DNA from: SIAQ01 sp964484265
GTDB lineage: Bacteria; Planctomycetota; Planctomycetia; Gemmatales; Gemmataceae
NCBI GenBank assembly: GCA_964484265.1
Contig: CAZAFH010000018.1
Coordinates: 1 to 64,000, forward strand
Reading direction: 5' to 3'
Length of the DNA: 64,000 bases
Both the position numbers and the translations under genes were made by a program. Of the stretch, positions 1 through 8,848 are shown piece after piece (positions within the stretch are counted from its first letter, which is position 1; each line of letters opens with the position of its first letter). The notes beneath the pieces are model-generated. The model was not told the origin of the DNA. It was given only the letters and a program-made list of their open reading frames with translations, and did no database searches.

Positions 1-37
1 TTTGCTGGCTTTCGCCCCACCAGGCCGCAGCCTGAGG

Positions 38-52
38 GTTGGGTGGTCTAAC
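38..52 (-). other. Candidate integron core-site motifs at the left edge
   Basis: On the plus strand GTTGGGT (38-44) fits the GTTRRRY core consensus and GTCTAAC (46-52) fits the inverse core RYYYAAC. Read on the minus strand, away from the integrase gene, the order is GTTAGAC then ACCCAAC. This is what would be expected at a junction between an attachment site and the first attC. A small CAGGC/GCCTG hairpin lies further left. The window ends here, so a full attC cannot be folded. Both consensus words are degenerate and could occur by chance. Confidence 0.35.
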
Positions 53-61
53 GATTATTAG

Positions 62-131
62 ACAGAATCGATTCTGTATAATAAACGCGTTTTTCTGTGT
101 AATCCGGTTCTGTTTCTGTATAACAGAACCG
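62..131 (+). promoter_or_regulatory. Three phased 21-bp repeats plus hairpin upstream of intI
   Basis: The word TTCTGTRTAAY occurs at 72-82, 93-103 and 114-124, exactly 21 bp apart, about two helical turns. The first copy lies in a perfect 16-bp palindrome (62-77). The third lies in a hairpin with 10-bp arms (105-114 and 122-131) and a 7-nt loop. Regular spacing just upstream of an integrase gene suggests operator sites, or integrase-binding repeats of an attI site. No consensus promoter or canonical LexA box (CTGT-N8-ACAG) was matched. Confidence 0.55.
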
Positions 132-207
132 AAGGCCGCTCGGCGTTTCGTTCCGAATTCCTTCGTCCATTGTAACCGATGTCTTCTCGATTGCAAGGAT
201 ATTCCGT

Positions 208-1239
208 ATGAATCCGCAAAATAACCAACCTCCGAAACTGCTGGATCAGCTGGCGGCGAAAACGCGGCTTCTCCATTACTCCAAACGCACCGAAGATGCC
301 TACGTCGATTGGGTCAAGCGGTTCATTTTATTCCATAACAAACGCCATCCACGCGAGATGGGCGCAGCCGAGATCGAAGCGTTTTTGACCCATCTCGCCG
401 TCGAACGCAATGTCGCCGCCAGCACGCAGAACCAGGCGTTTGCGGCGATTTTGTTCCTGTATCAAAAGGTGCTCGAAATCGAATTGCCCAAAATCGATGC
501 GCTGCGGGCCAAACGGCCGGAACGACTGCCTGTCGTGCTCTCCATCGAAGAGGTTCGTAGTATTTTGGCCGGATTAGACGGAATCGACTTGCTTCAAGCG
601 GAGCTACTGTATGGCACGGGCATGCGGATACTGGAATGTTGCCGGCTGCGCGTCAAGGATGTCGATTTTGACCGTAAACAGATCATCGTGCGCGAGGCGA
701 AAGGCGACAAGGATCGGGCCGTGCCGCTGCCCGAGCGCGTGGAGCGGCGATTGAGGGAGCAGGTGGAGTGTGCGAAGCAGGTTCACGAGGCCGACGTGCA
801 AGCGGGGCATGGGCGGGTTTGGTTGCCTCATGCGTTGAAGGTGAAATATCCAAATGCGGATCGGGAGTTGGGCTGGCAGTATTTGTTTCCGTCGGCACGA
901 CTGAGCGTCGATCCGCGTGCGAATCAGGAGGAGGAATGGGAGACCCCCACCAATCGCTGCGCTCATGATGGGGCTTTGGGGGAAAAGATGCGGCATCATC
1001 GGCATGAGAATTTATTGCAGAAGCGGGTGAAGGCGGCAGTGCTCGCGTCGGGGATTACGAAGAAGGTGAGTTGCCATACGTTTCGGCACTCGTTTGCGAC
1101 GCATCTGCTGGAAGCGGGGCATGACATTCGCACGGTGCAAGAGTTGCTGGGCCATGCCGAGGTGAGCACGACGATGATCTACACGCACGTGATGCAGCGC
1201 GGCGCGAGCGGGGTGAAGAGTCCGCTGGATCGGTTGTGA
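208..1239 (+). CDS. intI: Integron integrase (IntI-type tyrosine recombinase)
   Basis: A site-specific tyrosine recombinase of 343 aa that would exchange gene cassettes between attI and attC. An N-terminal SAM-like core-binding domain (about 10-100) precedes the catalytic domain. Catalytic residues visible are R140 (GTGMRILE), H290 and R293 (HTFRHSF), H316 (LGHAEVS) and nucleophile Y325 (MIYTHV). Between patches it carries the extra segment characteristic of IntI proteins (about 205-235, with the words YPNADRELGWQYLFPS). That insert separates it from XerC/D. The start ATG is preceded by a weak AAGGA-like site. The gene reads rightward, so a classical cassette array would be left of the window. 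No cassette-like gene or attC is seen to its right. Confidence 0.93.
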   Translation: MNPQNNQPPKLLDQLAAKTRLLHYSKRTEDAYVDWVKRFILFHNKRHPREMGAAEIEAFLTHLAVERNVAASTQNQAFAAILFLYQKVLEIELPKIDALRAKRPERLPVVLSIEEVRSILAGLDGIDLLQAELLYGTGMRILECCRLRVKDVDFDRKQIIVREAKGDKDRAVPLPERVERRLREQVECAKQVHEADVQAGHGRVWLPHALKVKYPNADRELGWQYLFPSARLSVDPRANQEEEWETPTNRCAHDGALGEKMRHHRHENLLQKRVKAAVLASGITKKVSCHTFRHSFATHLLEAGHDIRTVQELLGHAEVSTTMIYTHVMQRGASGVKSPLDRL

Positions 1240-1550
1240 TGTTCCGACCCGCGCAGGCTCGCTGCGCTCACCTGCGGGCTTGGCGGCATATTTTCAAGCA
1301 TCGTAACGCGCCTGGGGTGGCGCTGTCAAAGTCGGTTGCGGAATTTTTTTTCGATTGCGTGGTTCGGCGCGAGCGCTAAACGTGGCCCCCCTCTCCCCCT
1401 CGGGAATTTGGCCAACACCCCCTAAAAGTGCAAAAAAAGGCCGAAAAAGTGCAAAAGCGCTTGGCCAACGGCTGTTGGCCAAGCGCCCTGCTGGACAACA
1501 TCTCAATGGTTCGCTGCGCTCACCCTTGGGCTTGGGCCCGGTGATAGGGA
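1240..1550. other. Intergenic stretch with repeated GCTGCGCTCACC words
   Basis: No gene is seen. The word TTCGCTGCGCTCACC or close variants with GGGCTTGG occurs near 1257-1285 and again near 1509-1535, a short dispersed repeat. The rest is the terminator at 1453-1486 and A-rich sequence. Confidence 0.5.
1453..1486 (-). terminator. Intrinsic terminator of the TPR gene
   Basis: A perfect 13-bp stem (1474-1486 with 1457-1469) and a 4-nt loop is followed on the minus strand by TTTT and, after GCAC, a second T run. It lies about 65 nt downstream of the minus-strand stop at 1551. Confidence 0.75.
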
Positions 1551-4031
1551 TTATTGAAAACCGGGCAGCGACTTGGACTTCATCGGCGGCGCGTCGAGGC
1601 GGCGCTGGGTCAAGACGGTGAGCTGCGTGAATTGTGCATGCGTCGGCACATTGGGCAGGCGGAAGATTTCATTGTCGGGCTGCAGCGTCTTCAGGTCCTC
1701 TTTCAGCAGCCCTAACGATTCCTGGGCGACCTTTCGGCATTCAGTCGATTCCTGCGGCGTTCGATTCGCGGCGACGAGGATCTCGTCCAGCACGCGATGC
1801 GCGGCGATCAGCGCCTCGACGGTGCCGCGGTTCTTGTGCTGGATCTCCAGGAAAATGTGAGCCGCCTCGGTGAATTCCTGATTGCCGAGATGGCATTCGC
1901 CAAGGCCGAACCATGCGCGGCGCAAGAGGTTTTCTTCGAGAACGGTCAGCTTTCGATTTCGCGCGTCGGCTTCCAGATCGGCTTTCAGCGAGACATAGAC
2001 ATTGGTGGCTCGCGCGAGATAGGCGAATCGCGTCTTTCGGCTCGCGCGAATCGAATCTTCGATACGGGCACGCACGTCCGGAGGCAGATTGGCGGTTCGC
2101 GATTTGGCTTGCTCTTCCTCCCGGCTCTTTTCTTGTTTCGCCAGCTGGAGGTTGCACATACCCAGATTTTCGCGAACGCGGTTGATCGCGGGATTGTCGG
2201 GGTAAAGCTCCAGGCAATTCTTGAGGTAGATCGAAGCCTCGCTGGGTTCGTTCATGCGCATGCGGAGAAACGCCATCATGAAGAGCGAGCGTTCGTGCGA
2301 TGGCCGATCGATTTCGACGGACGGCCCTTCAAGGTTCTGCCTCAAGATCTCGACAGCCTGCGAGAAGTTCTTCTTGGTCGCTTCTTCGACGGCGAGGTAG
2401 AATCGCGCCCGGCAGGCGTAGATCGTGCTCGAAAATTCCACGCAGCGGACGAATGCCTCGTGGGCGTTGGCCTCGTCGCCGGCGACGCGATACAGGTCGC
2501 CGAGCGTGTACCAGGCCTCGGCGAGGCGTGCGTCCTTTTTCTCGATCACCACAAATTGTTTGAGTGCTTTCTTGGCTGCGGCGCCGTCTTTTCCTGCGAC
2601 GAAACATTCGATAGCGCGCCAGAGCAACGGCGAACGGGATTCCTGCGGTTGGGCCGAGGCGGCGTGTTCAAATGCCACGCCTGCCTGGCGGAACTGGGCA
2701 AGCGCTTCGTCGAGGATTGCCTTGTTGTTCGGCGTAAGCTCGGACTTTCGCAGCATTTCGCGGGCGTTGCGTTCCATCAGCTCGGCGACTTGCTTTTCGA
2801 CAACGCCGCCTTTTGCGACACGGCGATAGAGCTCGGCGATGACCTGGGCCTTTTGCGGTTCGTTGGTTTCCTGGAAATGGTTCAGCCCGCGTTGGAACAT
2901 TCCCGTAACCTGCTCTAGCGAGAGGTAAGGGTTTTTGTAATCCGCGGGCGATTTGACCGTTTCGAGAGCGCTGGCCCAATCGGCGATGGCGAGGTCGGCC
3001 TGGGCGGCGCCAAGCGTGAGACGCAATTCGCCCAGATTCAGCGCCGCCGCCTGACCTTCGGGCCCGGGGATCTTGGCTGCCTCGGACCAGACGCGAATGG
3101 TTTCTTTCGGGTTGGGCGGGCGGATCTGGTGATGGCACCAGCCGAGTGCGTACAGGATGCGTGCCCGTCCGCCCTCGACATGGGCTGCGTCCTTCAGCAA
3201 TTCTTTCCAGATGCTCATCGCGAGAGGCCAATCGCCTTCTTCTTCGTGGCATTGCGCCTGAAGCAGGCGTGCTTTGATTCGCAACGGGCGAGGCGCCTTG
3301 GCGTCGATGCGGCGAATCTCGTGGATCGCCTCGGTGCGCTGGCCTTTTTTCATCAACAAGTCGCTGCGTTGAAAACGCGCTTTCGCCAATGCCTCGGGAT
3401 CGGAGTCGGGCAGAAGCTCGACGACTCGGCCACTCAACGCCAGGGCCGTGTCGAGATTCGGCTTCGCTTGTTTAAGTTGAACGTCGAGCAACATGCGGTA
3501 AGCGCTTAGTTTATTGTCGGCTTCGGATTCGATCGTCGGCAGCATCATGTTCAGCGCGCGCGGAATGTCCTTGCGCTCCTGAATCAAGGAATAGCCAAGG
3601 CGGTAGTCGAGCGCGGATTTGTCGGAATCGGTTACGCCGATCGCCAATGCACGCTCGAACTGGTCGATGGCGATGGCCCAGTTTTCGTGGGCTTTCTTTC
3701 CTGGATTCTTCAGTCCGTGCCAATAGTGGGCAGAACCGACGAGGAAATGCGCCTCGGCGGCATAGGAGCGATAATTTTGCAGCTGCGATTGGAGCTTTCC
3801 CGCCAATGATAACAAGGCGTCGGGATCGCTTTTTCGGTTCAGACCATCGCGCAGGGAACGGAGCTGATCGCGGAACGTGACCCATTCCGCGTTCTGCCGC
3901 CAGGGGGTGCTGACGGCGACGCCGACGAAGGCTAACAGGCCAAGCAAAAAGGTCGGAACCTGCCAAAGCTGTCCGAAACTTCGGCGAGCGCGGCCAACCT
4001 TGCTGGCATGTATCGGTTGCGAGCTGGTCAT
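1551..4031 (-). CDS. Membrane-anchored tetratricopeptide repeat protein
   Basis: A protein of 826 aa from the preferred ATG at 4031; a GTG at 4076 would add 15 residues. A basic N-terminus is followed by one membrane segment (about residues 24-42, PTFLLGLLAFVGVAV). The rest is predicted to lie outside the cytoplasm and consists of degenerate TPR-type helix pairs, for example EAWYTLGDLYRVAGDEANAHEAF and ASIYLKNCLELYPDNPA. No enzymatic motif is visible. TPR arrays are protein-binding scaffolds; the partner is unknown. It ends at a good terminator and seems to be transcribed alone. Codon use is like its neighbours. Confidence 0.85.
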   Translation of the reverse strand: MTSSQPIHASKVGRARRSFGQLWQVPTFLLGLLAFVGVAVSTPWRQNAEWVTFRDQLRSLRDGLNRKSDPDALLSLAGKLQSQLQNYRSYAAEAHFLVGSAHYWHGLKNPGKKAHENWAIAIDQFERALAIGVTDSDKSALDYRLGYSLIQERKDIPRALNMMLPTIESEADNKLSAYRMLLDVQLKQAKPNLDTALALSGRVVELLPDSDPEALAKARFQRSDLLMKKGQRTEAIHEIRRIDAKAPRPLRIKARLLQAQCHEEEGDWPLAMSIWKELLKDAAHVEGGRARILYALGWCHHQIRPPNPKETIRVWSEAAKIPGPEGQAAALNLGELRLTLGAAQADLAIADWASALETVKSPADYKNPYLSLEQVTGMFQRGLNHFQETNEPQKAQVIAELYRRVAKGGVVEKQVAELMERNAREMLRKSELTPNNKAILDEALAQFRQAGVAFEHAASAQPQESRSPLLWRAIECFVAGKDGAAAKKALKQFVVIEKKDARLAEAWYTLGDLYRVAGDEANAHEAFVRCVEFSSTIYACRARFYLAVEEATKKNFSQAVEILRQNLEGPSVEIDRPSHERSLFMMAFLRMRMNEPSEASIYLKNCLELYPDNPAINRVRENLGMCNLQLAKQEKSREEEQAKSRTANLPPDVRARIEDSIRASRKTRFAYLARATNVYVSLKADLEADARNRKLTVLEENLLRRAWFGLGECHLGNQEFTEAAHIFLEIQHKNRGTVEALIAAHRVLDEILVAANRTPQESTECRKVAQESLGLLKEDLKTLQPDNEIFRLPNVPTHAQFTQLTVLTQRRLDAPPMKSKSLPGFQ

Positions 4032-4772
4032 CGTGTAAGAGTACGCCCTGTCGTCCGTGAGTAGGATCCGTCCCACTCAACGACGCTTTTGGCATATTGA
4101 CAATATTTATTCAATACCAACATGAAATTGCCGATTCGCGATTCGCTACGATTTGAAATCAGCGATTTTCGCTAGCTTGACCTGCCTGGAAAGACAGGCG
4201 AATTTCGATCCGGCCTCGACATTTCGTGATTTTCCGCCAATCTCCCTTGACAGGGGTTAGCTTCTCGTCATATTATAGGGGAGTGGAGTTTGACTCTACA
4301 TCCTTTCCATCAGGATGGGATTCTGGTCGGTATAGCAGAACATGTCCTTGGTTAACAGCCAAGCCGCTTTACACGATTCAGAATACGTCGGGTTCGTGTG
4401 GCAACCATCTCAGCTACCCACACGCGGCGTGATCCCACGAAAGGACATTCTAGCTTTTCATTCGCCGAACCTTCCGGGAGCGTCGTATTGTTCCTAGCCC
4501 CCCTGGGACTTGCACGCTTCCGGATGTTCTTTTTCAGCTCTACCCCCGCTTATTCGTTTCTCCCCCCAACTTTATTCGTGAGCGACAATAGGAACGAACA
4601 GTTCCCACGCACTTCCTCCAGCAGCTGACGCTCCCGCCTCTCACCGACGCAAATGCATCATAGCCTGGCTTTTTTTCCAGGAACGCGAGAATCTTGGACG
4701 ATATTTCCTCTCATTGCGGATTTGGGGTGTGTCGATCGCAATCTAAACCCCGCCCGCAATGGAGAATGAGCC
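4032..4772. other. Intergenic region of about 740 bp, no gene recognised
   Basis: Short open frames here have no family resemblance and atypical composition. A small AT-rich patch (4093-4120) may hold the promoter of the minus-strand TPR gene. GAGAATGAGCC just before 4773 is a plausible ribosome site for the next gene. Nothing else was recognised. Confidence 0.4.
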
Positions 4773-5456
4773 ATGTACGTAATCACGCAACTTTGTTTTC
4801 GGCAGATTCGTTTCGTAGGGAGCCAAAAGGCCCTCCTGATCCTCGCTCTGGTGGCGGGTTCGTTTTTGGTCTCGGGTGTTGCCGCTTCGGCGCAGAGCAC
4901 CGTAACGCAGACAACGAACCCCAACGGTTCGGTGACACTGACGCAACAGGTCGGCGGCATCAGCTTCACGCTCGGTGGAACGGGGCAGTCGTTCCCATCG
5001 ACGATGCAGGGGCAGCCTGGGTTTATCATTTCGAACCCACTGCTGCCGCCGATGAATCCGGTACTGCCGCCGATGAACCCTGTGCTTCCGCCGATGAACC
5101 CGGTCTATCCGCCGTTAGGACCCGCGATTCCGCCGATGAACCCGGTGCTGCCGCCGATGAATCCTGTGCTGCCGCCGATGAACGTCGTGATTCCGCCGAT
5201 GAATCCGGTCTATCCGTCGATGAGTTCGGTGATTCCGTCGCCCGGCCCGGTCTATCCGTCGATGAGCTCGGTGATTCCGCCGATGAACGTCGTGATTCCG
5301 TCGCCTGGTCCGATTTTGCCGCCTGGATCGATCTATTACACTCCGCCGTTCACGATTAATCCAGAACCGTCTTCGATCACGCCGCCGCCTTTCGTGCTGG
5401 ATCCGTATCAGGCGCTGGATCCTAATCGGACGGTAGTGACGGGCGACCCGTGGTAA
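4773..5456 (+). CDS. Secreted Pro/Met-rich repeat protein
   Basis: A protein of 227 aa. A long signal peptide (about 1-41, hydrophobic core LLILALVAGSFLVSGVAA, cleavage near ASA-QS) precedes a short Thr/Gln-rich domain. From about residue 85 to 190 the protein is built of a repeated six-residue unit of the form (L/I/Y)PPMNP-V, drifting to YPSMSSV and IPSPGPV. The repeats are made of near-identical 18-nt DNA units, so unit number is likely variable. The C-terminus is Pro-rich and ends GDPW. Repeats like this suggest an extended envelope or matrix protein. No known family was recognised, so the function is open. Confidence 0.75.
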   Translation: MYVITQLCFRQIRFVGSQKALLILALVAGSFLVSGVAASAQSTVTQTTNPNGSVTLTQQVGGISFTLGGTGQSFPSTMQGQPGFIISNPLLPPMNPVLPPMNPVLPPMNPVYPPLGPAIPPMNPVLPPMNPVLPPMNVVIPPMNPVYPSMSSVIPSPGPVYPSMSSVIPPMNVVIPSPGPILPPGSIYYTPPFTINPEPSSITPPPFVLDPYQALDPNRTVVTGDPW

Positions 5457-5655
5457 GCTGATAAGCCAAATTGTGGCGGCAGGATTCCAGTCCTGCCGCC
5501 ACCAGGCTTTGACGGGCAAGCTTGAAACCGAAATGCTTCCTGACAATTCTGGTCAAATTGCCTATATCAACCGTAATGAAATCACGCGTCCCGGCGAAGC
5601 CAATCGGGGTTCTCGCCGCCGGCGTTTTGGCGTATCCCACCTGTAGGAGCCTCTC

Positions 5656-6813
5656 ATGTCGCGCGTTTCCAGACTCGTCCTCACCCTCTTTTTCACCGTA
5701 TTGCTTCTCGGCAGTTTTAGCTTGGTAGACGTTGAGTCGATGGCTCAAAACGCGGCCGCCAAGAAGAAGAAAAAGAAGGATCTGCCCAAAACGGAAGACA
5801 AGAAGACCGACAAAAAGGAAGAGGTCAAGAAGGAGGAAAAGAAGGAACCGTTCAAGCCCGATGCCGCTGCATATGAATTCAAGGGCCACACGAACTGGGT
5901 TTACGCCGTCCTGTTTGACGCCCAGGGCAAGACCGTCGCCTCGGCAAGCCGGGATCTCACGGTCAAGATCTGGGACCTCGCTGCCAAGAAAGACGTACAG
6001 ACGCTGAAAGGCCATCCGACGCAGATGAAGGCGTTGGCCTATTTCAAAGACCAGCTGCTGGTGCCGACGGGCAAGTGGAACAAGGAAAAGAAGGCCTGGG
6101 AAGGTGAAATCAAGATCTGGGATATCAAGGCGGGCAAGGAAGGAAAATCGATCAAGGGCCACACGGCTGCCATCGAAGCCCTCGCACGATCCAAGGACGG
6201 CAAACTCGTCGCCACCGCCAGCGAAGACCAGACCGTGAAGATCTGGGACGTCGCCGCCGGCAAGGAAACGCAGACGATCAAAGGCCATACCGATTCGGTC
6301 ACCGATGTCGCCTTCAGCCCCGATGGCAAGAGCGTCGTGACCGCCAGTGCCGACCGCACCGTCCGCGTCTGGGATATCGCGACCGCCAAGGAAACCGCCA
6401 GCTTCAAGGCGCCGGAATCGGTCATCGACCAAAAAGGCGCGAAAGGCAAAGTTACCAAAGTCAAGGACCCAGGCCGACCATTCAACTGCGCCCTCTTCAC
6501 TGCCGACGGCAAGAAGATCATCGCAGGCAACCAGGACGGATTCATCGAGATCTACGACATCGAAGCCAAGAAGGAAATCAAGAATATCAAGGCTCACGAT
6601 GCCGTCTGGTCGCTCGCGCTTAGCCCCGATGGAACCAAATTCGCCACCGGCGGGTACGACCAGATCATCCGCATCTGGGACATCGACGGCAAGGAATTGC
6701 GCAGCATCAAGGCCCATCTCGGCAACGTCACCGCACTCGCCTTCAGCCCCGATGGACAATGGCTCGCCTCGGGCAGCATCGATGGCCTCGTCAAAGTCTG
6801 GAGTGTGAAGTAG
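5656..6813 (+). CDS. Exported WD40-repeat protein
   Basis: A protein of 385 aa with a signal peptide (about 1-32). A very Lys-rich linker follows (AKKKKKKDLPKTEDKK and onward to about 68). Then come about seven WD40 blades with repeated signatures such as VKIWDLAAKKDVQTLKGH, VKIWDVAAGKETQTIKGH and VRVWDIATAKETASF. The array is long enough to close one beta-propeller. Exported or periplasmic WD40 proteins of this design are common in planctomycetes, where partners are mostly unknown. AGGAG lies about 9 nt before the ATG. It has no obvious operon partner, although the HEAT protein follows in the same direction. Confidence 0.9.
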   Translation: MSRVSRLVLTLFFTVLLLGSFSLVDVESMAQNAAAKKKKKKDLPKTEDKKTDKKEEVKKEEKKEPFKPDAAAYEFKGHTNWVYAVLFDAQGKTVASASRDLTVKIWDLAAKKDVQTLKGHPTQMKALAYFKDQLLVPTGKWNKEKKAWEGEIKIWDIKAGKEGKSIKGHTAAIEALARSKDGKLVATASEDQTVKIWDVAAGKETQTIKGHTDSVTDVAFSPDGKSVVTASADRTVRVWDIATAKETASFKAPESVIDQKGAKGKVTKVKDPGRPFNCALFTADGKKIIAGNQDGFIEIYDIEAKKEIKNIKAHDAVWSLALSPDGTKFATGGYDQIIRIWDIDGKELRSIKAHLGNVTALAFSPDGQWLASGSIDGLVKVWSVK

Positions 6814-6831
6814 TCTTTCGGAAAACCAACT

Positions 6832-6883
6832 AGCCACGGATAACACGGATCCGCACGGACAACGTTCTCCGTGGTTAGATTTT
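6832..6883. repeat. Imperfect palindrome of the CCACGGATAACACGG family
   Basis: CCACGGATAACACGG is followed by an inverted TCCGTGGTTA word about 25 nt later, giving a 7-bp CCACGGA/TCCGTGG stem. The same words recur at 62706-62821. It lies between the WD40 and HEAT genes and may act as a transcript 3' hairpin. Confidence 0.5.
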
Positions 6884-6975
6884 TTGACCCAATTCAGGTT
6901 ATACGCGGGATCGGTTGCCCGTCTTCTTATTGGCCAGCGCGTCATTGCTTAATTCTCGCCGCGGAGATTCCGCCT

Positions 6976-8124
6976 ATGAAACGGCTCACTCTACTCACGA
7001 TGTTGGTGTTCTCCGTCCCGTTCATGGTCGGTGTCAGTACGGCCCAAGACGCCAAGACGACCGACAAAAAGCCGGAGACCAAGGAAGAACTCATCCTCGG
7101 CAAAACCATCGTCGAGTGGATCAAAATCCTGCGTACGCACGACAATCCCAAATTTCGGCGGGCGGCGTTGATCGCACTGGAAGCCAGCAATGCCGCCGGG
7201 CGCGTCGGGCTTTTGCCAATCATGGAAGCGATCGAGAAAGACAAGGAGCCAAGGGTACGGCAGGAAGCAGTGCTGCTCCTCGGACGACTGCCTGCCGACA
7301 CGCGCGGGGCCGGGCGTTTGCTGGCGGTGACGTTGCAAAATGACAAGTCGGAAGCAGTGCGCGAAGCCGCTGCGACGGCGTTGGCGAACACCTATGCCAA
7401 GCAAGCATCCGAATTCACCAGCGTGCTCGTGGTGGCACTCAAGGATCCGCATGCTGGCACGCGCACGGCCGTTGGCAATGCCCTGCGGAACATGGGCAGC
7501 GACGCCGCGCCCGCCTTCCCCGCAATGCTGGAAGTGCTGCAAAACACGAAGGAACTGTCGGCACTTCGCCTTTCCAGCGTTCACCTGTTGACTCGCCACG
7601 ACAAGGAAAACACCAAGATCGCGCCTGTATTACTCAAGATCGCCAATGACGCCGACGACGCGCTGACCGTGCGCGAGGCCGCCATCGACGGTCTGGCGAG
7701 GCTCGGCGCGGATTCGCCTGAAGTCGTCGCAGCACTATGCGGCGTGCTGGGGCACAAGAGCCTCGAACTACGCAAATCGGCTTCCATCGCCCTGGGCTCC
7801 ATCGGCGGCAAGGCAAAATCCGGCTGGTTGATTATCAAGGATCGCATCAACCTGAAGAACGAGACCGACGGAAACGTCCGCAATCATCTCATTCGGCTCA
7901 CGGGCGTGCTGGCGAAGGAGAATCCCGATGCGGTTGCTTCCCTGATCGACATCGCCAAGGCGGATTCGACCGAGAACCGCATCGCGGCGATCCAGGAATT
8001 GGCCGAGCTTGGCGCCCTCGCGAAAACCGCGCTGCCGACCTTGACTCAGCTTGAAACGCAGGACGCCCGTGCCGCCGTTCGCGACGCTGCCGGCAAGGCG
8101 GTCACGCGCATTCGGGGCAAATAG
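6976..8124 (+). CDS. Secreted HEAT-repeat protein
   Basis: A protein of 382 aa from the ATG at 6976. That start is preferred because it opens directly with a signal peptide (MKRLTLLTMLVFSVPFMVGV, cleavage near TAQ); the longer frame adds an unlikely 35 residues. After a Lys-rich segment there are about eight HEAT/PBS-lyase-type repeats, e.g. EPRVRQEAVLLLGRLP, SEAVREAAATALANTY and SLELRKSASIALGSIGG. HEAT solenoids are protein-binding scaffolds. The gene follows the WD40 gene, a pairing of two secreted scaffolds. No catalytic motif is seen. Confidence 0.87.
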   Translation: MKRLTLLTMLVFSVPFMVGVSTAQDAKTTDKKPETKEELILGKTIVEWIKILRTHDNPKFRRAALIALEASNAAGRVGLLPIMEAIEKDKEPRVRQEAVLLLGRLPADTRGAGRLLAVTLQNDKSEAVREAAATALANTYAKQASEFTSVLVVALKDPHAGTRTAVGNALRNMGSDAAPAFPAMLEVLQNTKELSALRLSSVHLLTRHDKENTKIAPVLLKIANDADDALTVREAAIDGLARLGADSPEVVAALCGVLGHKSLELRKSASIALGSIGGKAKSGWLIIKDRINLKNETDGNVRNHLIRLTGVLAKENPDAVASLIDIAKADSTENRIAAIQELAELGALAKTALPTLTQLETQDARAAVRDAAGKAVTRIRGK

Positions 8125-8200
8125 CTCCGCGAGATACTTTCATTTTGGCGCATCAAAGTAATTACCTGGTCAGCTGTCGCTCGTTCAAGATGGCTTTACC

Positions 8201-8311
8201 ATGCGAATCACGAAAACACGAAAGAATGAAATCACGAAAGAAGGCTGAGAGAATTGGATTCGTCTGAAAATGTTTCGTGTTTTCTTCCTTTCGTGTTTTC
8301 GTGATTCGCAT
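8201..8311. repeat. Perfect 24-bp inverted repeat
   Basis: Arm 8201-8224 (ATGCGAATCACGAAAACACG...) is exactly inverted at 8288-8311. The spacer holds a further partial copy of the CACGAAAG word. It sits between the HEAT and NUDIX genes and could form a cruciform, or a stable RNA hairpin ending the HEAT transcript. Confidence 0.8.
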
Positions 8312-8389
8312 TGTGATCGTGATTCCGAGTGGACCAGTCATTTCTTTGAAAGCGCCTTAGCCGGCGCAGGTTATAGACGAGACGCTCTC

Positions 8390-8842
8390 ATGTCCGCGAA
8401 GCAATTCTGCTACCCGTATCCGCGCCCGGCGGTCACCGTCGATATCGTAATAGTCACGCGCGAAGTGAAGCGGCGCGTTTTGTTGATTCGCCGCAAGAAC
8501 GAGCCTTTCGCGCAATGCTGGGCCTTGCCTGGCGGATTCGTGGAGATGGATGAATCGCTCGACGACGCCGCTCGACGCGAGCTGTACGAGGAAACCAACG
8601 TACGTGCTGGCACGCTGGTGCAGCTGCACACGTTTGGCGATCCGAAGCGTGATCCGCGCGGGCGAACGATTAGCGTCGCCTATCTGGCGGAACTGAAGGT
8701 AGGAGTCGTGCCGGCACGGGCTGGCGACGATGCTGACGAGGTCGGATGGTTTTCGCTCCAGCGTCCGCCGGCGTTGGCGTTCGATCATCGCGAGATCCTT
8801 CGCCATGCCCGCGAGTATCTTCGGAAATCGACCGACGAGTAG
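8390..8842 (+). CDS. NUDIX hydrolase
   Basis: A protein of 150 aa from the ATG at 8390. The Nudix box GX5EX7REUXEEXGU is seen as GFVEMDESLDDAARRELYEET followed by N instead of the usual G. The catalytic glutamates of REL-YEE are intact. The N-terminus (PRPAVTVDIVIV...VLLIRRKNEPFAQCWALPGG) resembles ADP-ribose pyrophosphatase and NrtR-type Nudix domains that act on ADP-ribose or other nucleoside diphosphates. There is no DNA-binding extension. The stop is 6 nt before the FolK fusion start, so the two are probably co-transcribed and perhaps coupled. Substrate cannot be set from sequence alone. Confidence 0.88.
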   Translation: MSAKQFCYPYPRPAVTVDIVIVTREVKRRVLLIRRKNEPFAQCWALPGGFVEMDESLDDAARRELYEETNVRAGTLVQLHTFGDPKRDPRGRTISVAYLAELKVGVVPARAGDDADEVGWFSLQRPPALAFDHREILRHAREYLRKSTDE

Positions 8843-8848
8843 CGCCTC

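Noticed and set aside
105..126. LexA/SOS box upstream of intI
   Set aside because: CTGT and ACAG words are present, but their spacing is 9 or 3 nt and not the 8 of the enterobacterial box; the planctomycete LexA site is not known to me.
1797..2918. Plus-strand 373-aa open frame inside the TPR gene
   Set aside because: It has no family features and lies fully opposite a well-supported TPR gene; high GC produces such shadows.
5115..5546. Arg/His-rich repeat protein on the minus strand
   Set aside because: It is the antisense image of the PPMNPV repeats and has no start signal.
5422..6945. Minus-strand 507-aa frame with FLGxDVPDLD repeats opposite the WD40 gene
   Set aside because: The apparent repeats are the antisense image of the WD40 blades.
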